Positions 1 to 6,632 of a DNA stretch of 7,325 nt are shown here, piece by piece (the first letter of the stretch is position 1; each line of letters opens with the position of its first letter). Origin of the DNA: an uncultured Paracoccaceae bacterium (GTDB lineage Bacteria > Pseudomonadota > Alphaproteobacteria > Rhodobacterales > Rhodobacteraceae); assembly GCA_937900975.1 (NCBI GenBank), contig CALCPC010000038.1, positions 1 through 7,325 of the forward strand, written 5' to 3'. A model generated the notes under the pieces. The model saw only the letters and a list, made by a program, of their open reading frames with translations, did no database searches and was not told the origin of the DNA. The position numbers and the translations under genes were made by a program.

Positions 1-979
1 CCGATTGATGCCGCAAACCCGCGCGCCGGCGCTCCGCCTCATACCGGGCGAAAGCGGCCTTCAGATCGGTTTCCGCGTGCAGAAGATCGGCCAAAGCGAC
101 CGCGCTTTCCAGGGCGAGCTTGGTGCCCGATCCGATGGAGAAATGCGCTGTCGCCGCCGCGTCGCCCAAAAGCACGATATTTTCGTGATGCCATCTTTTG
201 CAAAGAACCCGCGGAAACCGCAGCCAGGCAGAGCCGCGGATATGGTTTGCGTTGCTCATCAGCGCGTGGCCGCCAAGGTGATCCTTAAAGATCTCTTCAC
301 AAACGGCGATGGAGCTTTCCTGGCTCATGGCGCCAAAGCCCCAGGCGTCGAAGGTCTTCTGCGAACATTCCACAATGAATGTCGCGGTCGTGTCGTCGAA
401 TTGATAAGCGTGGGCCCAAACCCAACCGTGTTGGGTTTCTTCAAAGATAAAGGCGAAGGCGTCGTCGAATTTCTGATGCGTGCCCAGCCACACGAATTGA
501 CAAAGCCGCTGGTCGATATCCGGTTCAAACGCGTTGGCGTGTTCTGTCCGGGTTTTAGAGCTTAGCCCGTCGCAGGCGACGACGACGTCATACTCTCTGG
601 CATAGGCGTCGGCGCTGTCGACTTCTGTTTCAAAGCGCAAGTCCACACCCAGCGTCCGCGCGCGGTCTTGTAGCAGGATCAACAGTTGTTTGCGCCCGAT
701 ACCGCAGAACCCGTGGCCGGAGGACTGGATCCGCTCACCCCGAAAGTTGAGCACGATGTCGTCCCAATACGCAAAGCGTTGCTTGATCGCAGCGGCGCTT
801 ATCGGGTCGTTGGCCGCCAGGTTGTCCAGCGTTTCATCCGACAGCACCACGCCCCAACCAAACGTGTCATCCGCGCGGTTGCGCTCGATCACCACAACCT
901 CGTGTGCCGGGTCGCGCAGCTTCATGGAGATCGCAAAGTAAAGACCGGCGGGTCCGCCACCAAGGCACGCAATCCGCAT
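1..979 (-). CDS. Bifunctional salicylyl-CoA 5-hydroxylase/oxidoreductase-like protein, N-terminal monooxygenase half (3' end outside window)
   Basis: This frame is open from an ATG at 979 to the left edge, giving the first 326 residues; the stop lies outside. The visible part is a group A FAD monooxygenase. It has the dinucleotide-binding loop GGGPAG at residues 7-12, an acidic residue closing the Rossmann strand (VVVIERN, E32), a DG motif near the middle (CDGLSS, D137-G138), and the second FAD motif GDAAATAHFSIGSGTKLALE from residue 273. That last stretch is typical of enzymes acting on aryl-CoA esters (salicylyl-CoA 5-hydroxylase, 2-aminobenzoyl-CoA monooxygenase/reductase). Those enzymes usually exceed 700 residues because an Old Yellow Enzyme-type reductase domain follows; here that half, if present, is off the window. 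The expected role is cytosolic NAD(P)H- and O2-dependent ring hydroxylation in aromatic acid catabolism. The start is supported by GGGGA nine bases upstream and no other in-frame ATG nearby. The family call is good; the exact substrate is uncertain. Confidence 0.85.
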   Translation of the reverse strand, partial: MRIACLGGGPAGLYFAISMKLRDPAHEVVVIERNRADDTFGWGVVLSDETLDNLAANDPISAAAIKQRFAYWDDIVLNFRGERIQSSGHGFCGIGRKQLLILLQDRARTLGVDLRFETEVDSADAYAREYDVVVACDGLSSKTRTEHANAFEPDIDQRLCQFVWLGTHQKFDDAFAFIFEETQHGWVWAHAYQFDDTTATFIVECSQKTFDAWGFGAMSQESSIAVCEEIFKDHLGGHALMSNANHIRGSAWLRFPRVLCKRWHHENIVLLGDAAATAHFSIGSGTKLALESAVALADLLHAETDLKAAFARYEAERRRAGLRHQS

Positions 980-1036
980 CCGATGTCATCCCCATTCCAG
1001 TGCCGCGCCAGTCTCTCTGCGGGGAAGGTATATTTC

Positions 1037-1056
1037 AAGCCTGAAACTTCAAGCTT
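1037..1056. promoter_or_regulatory. Imperfect 20-base palindrome in the leader of the hydroxylase gene (candidate operator)
   Basis: The sequence AAGCCTGAAACTTCAAGCTT reads nearly the same on both strands: eight of nine pairs outside the AC centre match, with one C/A mismatch. It lies 57-77 bases upstream of the hydroxylase ATG at 979. On the minus strand it contains TTGAAG, a possible -35 element, followed 14 bases later by TATACC (1032-1027); that spacing is short, so the promoter itself is uncertain. TTGAA/TTCAA half-sites are typical of MarR-family regulators of aromatic-CoA pathways, so such a ligand-responsive repressor is a reasonable inference. No regulator gene for it is in the window. 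Confidence 0.4.
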
Positions 1057-1128
1057 AAAGATTTTTACCGTCTGTCCGTGACCAAAGGGCGTGGGTGTTC
1101 TTTTCGGTCAGCGGTGACGCCGGCGCCA

Positions 1129-1147
1129 CGCGGGCCGGAAGCCCGCG
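1129..1147 (-). terminator. GC-rich hairpin after the efflux operon (weak terminator candidate)
   Basis: CGCGGGC and GCCCGCG form a perfect 7-base-pair stem around a 5-base loop, starting 6 bases past the permease stop codon. On the minus-strand transcript no run of U follows, so it does not meet the intrinsic terminator standard. It may stabilise the 3' end, attenuate read-through into the hydroxylase, or simply reflect GC-rich sequence. Confidence 0.3.
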
Positions 1148-1152
1148 GCCGA

Positions 1153-4100
1153 TCACTCCGCCGGCAGGTTGCGGCGGGGGGCGTCCTCGCCGAAAACCGC
1201 GCTGAAAATGCCGGTCACCAGCGCGGTGATCCGGTGCGTAAGGATAAAGACGGCGGGAATGGCGAAAATGATCACGCCGGTGCCGATGAGCACGCCGTAG
1301 CCGATAGAAACGGCAAGGGGTATAAGGAACTGCGCCTGCAGCGACGTCTCGGCAATCAGCGGATAGACACCCAGAAATGTCGTGACAGAGGTCAACAGGA
1401 TTGGCCGGAAGCGATCTTTCGTGCCCTCAACCACCGCATCGGCGACGTCATAGCCCCGCGCAAGATACTCATTGTAAAGATCGATCATCACCAGACTGTT
1501 GTTGATGACGACGCCGGCGAGGCCGATGATGCCAAAGATGCTCAAAAGCCCCAGCGGGATGCCCAGGATATAGTGCCCGGTCACAGCCCCGATCAGGCCA
1601 AGCGGGATCGCGATCATGACAACGACAGGCTGAACGAAGCTGCGGAACACCAGGGCAAGCAGCGCGAAGATCACGAAAAGCGCTATGCCAAGCGCCTGAC
1701 CCAACGCGGCTTGCGCGTCTCCTTGGGTCTCCTGCTCACCGCCGAAGCCTGCTTTCAAGTCCGGGTTGGCGTCCAAAAGCGGCGGCAAAAGCGTTTCCCG
1801 GATGATCCGGTTCGCTTCTCCGTTGGTGATAACGCTTTGATCCACATCCGCGGTGACGGTGGTGACGCGCCGCCCGTTCTGGCGCTGGATTTCAGAGGGT
1901 GAGAGGCCCTCGTCAAGGCGGGCGACAACCGAAAGGGGGATCAGATCGCCCGAGGGCGTCGCGATGCGCGTGTCCAAAAGATCCGACAGGCTGATGCGAT
2001 CCTCGCTTGGGAACCGGACCATAACAGCGACGCTGTCTTGTCCGCGCTGCACGGGCGTGGCCTCGACCCCAAAAAAGCCGTTGCGCGTCTGCGTGGCCAA
2101 GTCTTGAAGCGTCAGCCCGTAAAGACGCGCCTCGGGCTTAAGCGCCAGCTTGTACTCCAACCGGCCCGACGACGCATCGTCTTGGATCTGGAAAACGCCG
2201 GGAATGTTGGACAGGCCCTGCCGCAGGCGCGCGACGATGGGGGTGATGTCCGCGCCATCCGGCAGCGACAGCTCAACGGCGATCGCGGCGCCGGCGTCCA
2301 CAAGCGAGGAGGAGATCGTCAGACTGTTGACGCCGGCCACGCGGCCGACCTCCTCGCGCCAGAGGGCCTCGAACTCCGCCGTTTGCCAACTGCGCTCGGA
2401 GGCTTTGGTCACCTCGACCACGACTTGCGCCAAGGTTGGGGCGACCGGTGCGGCATCGCCCGTTGGCCCACCGCCGCCGGCGCCGATCCCGACAACAACA
2501 TATTGCCCGATCAGCACGTTCGGGGCCGATGGCGGCAACCGGTCTTGAAGGCGGGCACCGGCGCGGAGCGCCGCAACGCGCAGATCCTCGGCGACCGCCT
2601 CGGTCCTTTGGAACGTGATCCCGTCCGTCATCTCGACATTGGCGGTCACAAACTCCCCATCGATTGACGGGAAAAACTGAAAACGGACATAACCATGGGC
2701 CAAAAGCCCGACCGTCAGCATCATCAACGCGATGACGCCGGCAATCGGCAAAAGAAAACGCCGCACGCAAAACCGAAGCGCCGCGTCAAGCGGGTTCTGG
2801 ATCACCCATTGCAGCGCCCGGTCGATCACCGCCCGCACCGCGCCAAGCGCGCGAAACACCAGGTTGGGTTTGCGGCGGGGGGCGATTTCCAACCGCGAAA
2901 GATTGCGCGGCAGGATCAAAAGCGCCTGCAGAAGGGAGAGCGAAAGCACGATCATCACAACGGTTGGAATGTCGCCGAGGAAAGAGCCAAGCGGCGCGGG
3001 CATCTGCAACAGCGGCCAGAACGCCACCAGCGTCGTCAGCGTCGAGAAGATGACGGGGACAGCGATGCGCTGTGTCCCTTTCACGGCGGCATCCTGGGGG
3101 GAAAGCCCGTTTTCACCGTTCTTGTAGATATTCTCGGAGACCACGATGGCGTTGTCGACCACGATCCCGATGGCCAGGATAAAACCGAAAAGCGAGATCA
3201 TGTTGATCGACATGCCCATCGCACCCATCACGATGAAGGTCGCGGCAAAGCTGATCGCGATCCCCGCAGCCGACCAAAAGGCCAGGCGCACATCGAGGAA
3301 AAGGGCAAGACACAGCACCACCAGCGAAAGGCCGATCACCGCGTTTTTCGCCAAAAGGTCGATGCGAGACTGCAGTTGCGTCGCCTCGTTTTGCCAGACC
3401 GTCGCCTCGATCCCGTTTTCAAGCGACGGGCGGAAACTGTCCCTAAGATGGGCTTGGGCCAGATCGACGATGTTCAGGATCTGCTCATCGCCGCCACGGT
3501 AGACATTGATCGAAACAGCGGCGGTTCCGTTGAAGGCTGAGGCGATGTCGGCGTCCTCGAACCCGTCGTTCACCGTGGCGATGTCGCGCAAAAGGACCTG
3601 CGCACCGCTTTGGGAGGCGCGGATCACAATGTTCTCAAAATCGGCCTGCGTGTAATTCCGCCCAATCGTGCGGATCGGGATCGCAACGCTGTCGGTCTCG
3701 ATGGAACCGCCCGGAAGCTCTAGCGAGTTGACGCCAACCACGCGCGCCACCTCGCTTAGCGTCAGCCCATAGGCGCGCAGCGTGTCGCGGTCGATCTCGA
3801 TACTGATCTCATAGTCGCGGGTGTTCGCGACCTCGGCAAAGGAGATCCCGTCAAGCGCGATAAGCTCATCCTTAAGGCGCCGCGCCTCCTCTTTCAAAAC
3901 CCGCTCGCTGGTGTCGCCATGGATCGCGATTTCAAGCACGCGGGTAGAGTTGTCGGAACGGACAACCACCGGCTCGTCGGCATCATCGGGAAAGGTGGCG
4001 ATCGCTTCGACTTCGGTTTTGACCTCGTCGCGCTTTGCTTCGATGTCCTCACCATCGAGGAAGGTGACCGTCACGCCGCCCCGCCCTTCCGAGATGTTGG

Positions 4101-4347
4101 CGGTGATATCGTCGATGCCGTCGACGCCCGACAGCTCATCTTCGATTGGGCGGACAATCGAGTCTTGGATTTCGGTGGGGGACGCGCCGCTATAGGCCAC
4201 CGAAATCGACACGCTGTCGAGCGCGAATTCGGGGAAGGTTTTTTGCGGCATGCTCGACGCCGAAAGCGCGCCGCCGACGACCACAATCGCCATCGCCAGC
4301 CATGCGGCGACCGGGTTCTCTGCCATCCATTTGATTGCCGCGTTCAT
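1153..4347 (-). CDS. RND-family (HAE1-like) efflux pump inner-membrane permease
   Basis: This 1064-residue protein has the full length and duplicated layout of a hydrophobe/amphiphile RND exporter. TM1 is at about 14-34, then a periplasmic porter domain opening with FPEFALDSVSISVAYSGASP. TM2-TM6 lie at about 335-480, TM7 at about 532-552, a second porter domain follows, and TM8-TM12 lie at about 885-1040. It would work as a trimer, taking substrate from the periplasm or outer leaflet and using proton influx. The TM4 relay reads GIVVDNAIVVSEN: D398 matches AcrB D407 and E405 is kept, but N399 sits where AcrB has D408. In TM10 (GLAGVVINNSL) an Asn replaces the AcrB K940 lysine. A Gly/Pro-rich loop occurs at about 620-637. 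I chose the ATG at 4347 because GGGGG lies nine bases upstream, overlapping the fusion protein stop, and residue 1 begins a standard RND N-terminus; a longer frame from 4434 would overlap the upstream gene. Substrate unknown. Confidence 0.95.
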   Translation of the reverse strand: MNAAIKWMAENPVAAWLAMAIVVVGGALSASSMPQKTFPEFALDSVSISVAYSGASPTEIQDSIVRPIEDELSGVDGIDDITANISEGRGGVTVTFLDGEDIEAKRDEVKTEVEAIATFPDDADEPVVVRSDNSTRVLEIAIHGDTSERVLKEEARRLKDELIALDGISFAEVANTRDYEISIEIDRDTLRAYGLTLSEVARVVGVNSLELPGGSIETDSVAIPIRTIGRNYTQADFENIVIRASQSGAQVLLRDIATVNDGFEDADIASAFNGTAAVSINVYRGGDEQILNIVDLAQAHLRDSFRPSLENGIEATVWQNEATQLQSRIDLLAKNAVIGLSLVVLCLALFLDVRLAFWSAAGIAISFAATFIVMGAMGMSINMISLFGFILAIGIVVDNAIVVSENIYKNGENGLSPQDAAVKGTQRIAVPVIFSTLTTLVAFWPLLQMPAPLGSFLGDIPTVVMIVLSLSLLQALLILPRNLSRLEIAPRRKPNLVFRALGAVRAVIDRALQWVIQNPLDAALRFCVRRFLLPIAGVIALMMLTVGLLAHGYVRFQFFPSIDGEFVTANVEMTDGITFQRTEAVAEDLRVAALRAGARLQDRLPPSAPNVLIGQYVVVGIGAGGGGPTGDAAPVAPTLAQVVVEVTKASERSWQTAEFEALWREEVGRVAGVNSLTISSSLVDAGAAIAVELSLPDGADITPIVARLRQGLSNIPGVFQIQDDASSGRLEYKLALKPEARLYGLTLQDLATQTRNGFFGVEATPVQRGQDSVAVMVRFPSEDRISLSDLLDTRIATPSGDLIPLSVVARLDEGLSPSEIQRQNGRRVTTVTADVDQSVITNGEANRIIRETLLPPLLDANPDLKAGFGGEQETQGDAQAALGQALGIALFVIFALLALVFRSFVQPVVVMIAIPLGLIGAVTGHYILGIPLGLLSIFGIIGLAGVVINNSLVMIDLYNEYLARGYDVADAVVEGTKDRFRPILLTSVTTFLGVYPLIAETSLQAQFLIPLAVSIGYGVLIGTGVIIFAIPAVFILTHRITALVTGIFSAVFGEDAPRRNLPAE

Positions 4348-4357
4348 GGCGTGCCCC

Positions 4358-5566
4358 CTAGTCCACCACAAGCGAGGTTTGAATGTCGTCAAGCGCCACA
4401 TCGCGCAGCGTCTCGCCCTCTTGCGGCGCGGCAAGCGTCGTCAGCACCAGCCGGTCGTCCGCCCGAAGGTCGGTGATCTGGACATAGGTGGTTTCGCCGT
4501 CGACATGGACGCGCGCCGCCGGATGGAAGGCAAGCCGCCCCGCCCGCAGCAACCAGACCGTGCCGCCCGCGCGCAACGCCGTCGACGGGATCGCATAGGT
4601 GTCCCGCGGTTCGATCCCTTCCACCACCACTTTGGCGAAAGCGTTGATCAGCGCGGGGGGCGCACCGGCCGCGAACTGGGTCTCACTGTCCCGGCGCGCG
4701 CCAAGCGCCACGGTCACGGTCAGCGTTCGGGTCTGGGTGTCGAGCGCGGGGTCGATCCGCACAATCCGACCCGACCAGGTTTTCGTGGCCCCGGCAAAAT
4801 CGATTGCCACCGTTGCCGGCGCCGGGTTTCCGGTGAAAAGACCGGGGATCAGGACGGCGTCGGTCTCGCGGATCGCGATACTGACCTCCATCTGGTCTTT
4901 GGTATAGATCTGCGCAATCGGGCTGCCGCCAGCGACGACATTGCCGATCTCGGCCTCCTTGGACTGGACCGCGCCATCGAAGGGCGCGCGCACGATCTTG
5001 TTTTGGAGCGCGACCTCAGCCGAGGCCAATTGCGCGCGTTGCGCCTGCAGGTTTGCGAACATTTCGTTGCGTTGTCCGACAAGATCGTCGACCGCCGATT
5101 GCGCGACGGCGTTGCGGGCGCGCAAACCCTCGGCGCGCTCCAACTGGGTCGTTACCAGGTCGAAGCGCGCTTCGGTCGCGGCGATGCTTGCGCGGGACTG
5201 TTCGATTTGCGCTTGCTCGGCGCTGGCATCGATCTCGACCAGGACTTCGCCGCTGCGAAAGGTGCTTTTGTTGGTGATCGCCGGATGCAGGGTCACAATC
5301 CGCCCCCCGGTCGGGGCCGAGACGGCAACGGTCCGGAAGGGTTCGACAAACCCCTCGCCCCGGATCGGAAGCGGCGCGCGATGCCGCTCAAACGCGGCGG
5401 TTTCGACCAGGGTTTCCGGACGCGGCAGCGGCTCTGCCTCCACAATCTCCCGGTTTTCGCCGAGATACGTAAATCCGGCATATCCGCCCACAATGATCGC
5501 CACTGCGACGCCAATCCAAAAAACTTCGCGGATGGCCCAGCCCGTAAGTTTCAAAATCCTGCGCAT
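4358..5566 (-). CDS. RND efflux pump periplasmic adaptor (membrane fusion protein)
   Basis: This 402-residue protein is the HlyD/AcrA-type adaptor that links the permease to an outer-membrane channel. One N-terminal membrane anchor lies at about 14-36; no lipobox cysteine is visible, so it is probably held by an uncleaved TM helix rather than a lipid. The first half of the barrel-sandwich (lipoyl-like) domain is at about 75-113 (VSAPTGGRIVTLHPAITNKS), an alpha-helical hairpin rich in Gln/Ala/Arg at about 114-185, and the second lipoyl half at about 187-220 (KIVRAPFDGAVQSKEAEIGN). A beta-barrel (about 225-315) and a membrane-proximal domain (YAIPSTALRAGGTVW, about 324-395) follow. The ATG at 5566 is preferred because GGGAGAGG lies six bases upstream and the TM helix follows at once; a 25-residue extension would run through the operator. 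Its stop is 10 bases from the permease start, so the two genes are surely one operon. No TolC-like gene is present. Confidence 0.93.
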   Translation of the reverse strand: MRRILKLTGWAIREVFWIGVAVAIIVGGYAGFTYLGENREIVEAEPLPRPETLVETAAFERHRAPLPIRGEGFVEPFRTVAVSAPTGGRIVTLHPAITNKSTFRSGEVLVEIDASAEQAQIEQSRASIAATEARFDLVTTQLERAEGLRARNAVAQSAVDDLVGQRNEMFANLQAQRAQLASAEVALQNKIVRAPFDGAVQSKEAEIGNVVAGGSPIAQIYTKDQMEVSIAIRETDAVLIPGLFTGNPAPATVAIDFAGATKTWSGRIVRIDPALDTQTRTLTVTVALGARRDSETQFAAGAPPALINAFAKVVVEGIEPRDTYAIPSTALRAGGTVWLLRAGRLAFHPAARVHVDGETTYVQITDLRADDRLVLTTLAAPQEGETLRDVALDDIQTSLVVD

Positions 5567-5590
5567 CTCCGGCCTCTCCCAAACCGCCTT

Positions 5591-5608
5591 ACTGACCCCT
5601 AGGTCAGT
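5591..5608. promoter_or_regulatory. Perfect inverted repeat in the divergent efflux/TetR control region (probable TetR operator)
   Basis: ACTGACC and GGTCAGT are perfect 7-base complements around the 4-base centre CCTA. The near edge is 25 bases upstream of the fusion protein ATG and 114 bases upstream of the TetR ATG. TGACC-N4-GGTCA resembles palindromes bound by many TetR-family dimers. On the minus strand TTGCAA (5613-5608), a possible -35, abuts the site, so a bound dimer would cover the efflux promoter; I could not find a convincing -10. Binding by the adjacent regulator is inferred from position and family habit. Confidence 0.6.
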
Positions 5609-5622
5609 TGCAAAGGTTGGAT

Positions 5623-5644
5623 CGCTTGCCCCAGAGATCAAGCG
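5623..5644. repeat. Second inverted repeat in the divergent region
   Basis: CGCTTG (5623-5628) and CAAGCG (5639-5644) are perfect 6-base complements separated by 10 bases, a spacing of about one and a half helical turns between arm centres. It lies just upstream of the candidate TetR promoter. It might be a second regulator site, but short arms of this kind also arise by chance. Confidence 0.25.
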
Positions 5645-5650
5645 CTGAGT

Positions 5651-5679
5651 TTGATTTTGTTTGCCAGACCGGCCACATT
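5651..5679 (+). promoter_or_regulatory. Candidate sigma70-type promoter of the TetR gene
   Basis: TTGATT (5651-5656) and CACATT (5674-5679) are separated by 17 bases, the standard spacing. The -35 is a fair match and the -10 is weak. A start point near 5686 would leave a leader of about 37 bases before the ATG at 5723. The palindrome at 5591-5608 would lie upstream of it, not over it. Confidence 0.3.
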
Positions 5680-5722
5680 ACCCCGGGCGGGCAGCCCATG
5701 GCCCGACGACACAAGGTCCCCT

Positions 5723-6364
5723 ATGACAGAACCGGCAGACGCGCACGAACGCCTTTCCAAGCCGCGCCGCCGAAAAGAAGCGCGGCCGGCCGAGATCGTG
5801 GCCGCCGGCATTTCGGAGTTTCAGGAACACGGCTTTCACCGTGCGAACCTAAATCGTATCGCGAAAAAGGCTGGGATCTCGAAGGGGACAATTTACCTTT
5901 ACTTTGCATCGAAAGAGGCGCTTTTCCTCGCCGCGATCGAGACGCATGTGACATCCGTCATGGGCGAAAGCGAGGATGCGCTGACCGATGTGAACGGGAC
6001 AACGCGCGACCTTCTGACCAAGCTTTTGGAAAACATGTACGCGCGCTTTGTTCATGGAGAGGCGCAAGCCCTGCTTCGGATCCTGCTGACCGAGGGCGAC
6101 CGGATGCCGGGTGTGATCAGCGATTATCACGCCATGACAGTGCAGCGCGGCTCAACCCTTTTGCGGAAGATCCTGATGCGCGGCGTTGATCGGGGGGAGG
6201 TGCGCCCCGGTCCAGCGCTGGAAACCCCGCATGTCATCATCGCCCCCGCAGTCTATCTGGCCGTCCACCACATCATGTTTCGCGGCGCTCAAACGCTGGA
6301 GTTTGAACCCTTTTTCGAGGCGCATATCGACACGCTGTTCCATGGCGTTTTGGCAACACGCTAG
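5723..6364 (+). CDS. TetR/AcrR-family transcriptional regulator, probable repressor of the divergent efflux operon
   Basis: This 213-residue protein has the usual TetR-family length and order. After a basic tail (KPRRRKEARP, residues 13-22), the N-terminal DNA-binding domain spans about 20-70. The helix-turn-helix is unmistakable: LNRIAKKAGISKGTIYLYF (43-61), followed by SKEALFLAAI. The rest is an all-helical ligand-binding and dimerisation region of the AcrR type. The gene is divergent from the fusion protein-permease operon with 156 bases between start codons, the classic arrangement for a local drug-responsive repressor, and the only strong palindrome in that gap is at 5591-5608. The ATG at 5723 is chosen because AAGG lies nine bases upstream and a typical TetR N-terminus follows; an in-frame TTG at 5651 would add 24 atypical residues and overlap the putative promoter. 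The ligand cannot be read from the sequence. Confidence 0.93.
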   Translation: MTEPADAHERLSKPRRRKEARPAEIVAAGISEFQEHGFHRANLNRIAKKAGISKGTIYLYFASKEALFLAAIETHVTSVMGESEDALTDVNGTTRDLLTKLLENMYARFVHGEAQALLRILLTEGDRMPGVISDYHAMTVQRGSTLLRKILMRGVDRGEVRPGPALETPHVIIAPAVYLAVHHIMFRGAQTLEFEPFFEAHIDTLFHGVLATR

Positions 6365-6381
6365 GGCGACCGCCGTCGCCC
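6364..6381 (+). terminator. Stem-loop at the end of the TetR gene (no T-tract)
   Basis: GGGCGAC and GTCGCCC form a perfect 7-base-pair stem with loop CGCC; the first stem base is the last base of the TetR stop codon. No run of T follows, so this is at best a partial or Rho-assisted terminator, or a 3'-end stabilising hairpin. A 12-base perfect palindrome of two GGCGCC units follows at 6412-6423. Confidence 0.4.
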
Positions 6382-6516
6382 GCGCTGGCATCGATCCCAA
6401 GGGCCGCGAAGGGCGCCGGCGCCGCCGGGTGCGGTACTGTTTGGCAACGCCCATTAAATAGGCAGACACCGTCAAGTTCCGCCAGAATTGAGGCAAATTG
6501 CTAGAACCGGCGCCGT

Positions 6517-6540
6517 CCCGGCCAACCGGGGATGTTCTTT
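6517..6540 (+). terminator. Small hairpin followed by a T-rich stretch upstream of the permease gene
   Basis: CCCGG and CCGGG pair around CCAA (6517-6530), with a possible added T-G pair outside. GATGTTCTTT follows directly, giving a rough resemblance to an intrinsic terminator on the plus strand. The stem is only five to six pairs and the T run is interrupted. It could end TetR transcription or belong to the permease leader. Confidence 0.25.
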
Positions 6541-6569
6541 CCACACAAGAGGCCCGTCTACTTTGTCCA

Positions 6570-6603
6570 CGCGACCCGTGTCCCAAGGACATGCGGTCTT
6601 GGG
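6570..6603 (+). promoter_or_regulatory. Strong stem-loop with an alternative pairing upstream of the permease (candidate cis-regulatory element)
   Basis: In one fold, GACC (6573-6576) plus CGTGTCC (6577-6583) pairs with GGACATG (6587-6593) plus GGTC (6595-6598): 11 pairs including one G-U, one bulged C at 6594, and a CAA loop. In a competing fold, CCCAAG (6582-6587) pairs perfectly with CTTGGG (6598-6603). The two folds exclude each other. The element ends 29 bases before the permease ATG. This could be an RNA switch, an operator read as DNA, or chance. I cannot match it from memory to a known riboswitch class. The rest of the 268-base gap (6365-6632) holds no convincing gene. Confidence 0.35.
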
Positions 6604-6632
6604 TGCAGATTGCGGCGAATAATGAGAACGAC

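Noticed and set aside
5..565. Open reading frame of 186 codons on the plus strand opposite the hydroxylase gene
   Set aside because: It uses the same codon triplets as the hydroxylase on the other strand, whose flavin-binding motifs are clear.
1078..1902. Open reading frame of 274 codons on the plus strand opposite the permease gene
   Set aside because: It lies antisense to clear RND coding sequence and its product is rich in Arg, Gln, Asp and His without a recognisable fold, as expected for a GC-rich shadow frame.
2695..3540. Open reading frame of 281 codons on the plus strand in the middle of the permease gene
   Set aside because: A shadow frame with highly charged, His/Arg/Gln-rich composition and no plausible ribosome binding site or family.
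4348..4434. N-terminal extension of the permease to an earlier ATG
   Set aside because: It would overlap the end of the fusion protein gene and add basic, non-RND residues; the ATG at 4347 has a ribosome binding site and a typical RND start.
4250..5602. Open reading frame of 450 codons on the plus strand opposite the fusion protein gene
   Set aside because: The opposite strand encodes an unambiguous membrane fusion protein; this frame is Arg/Gly/His-rich, runs across the operator, and matches no family I know.
6186..6461. Short plus-strand frame across the TetR stop codon
   Set aside because: It overlaps TetR in another frame and has Arg-rich out-of-frame composition; not a gene.
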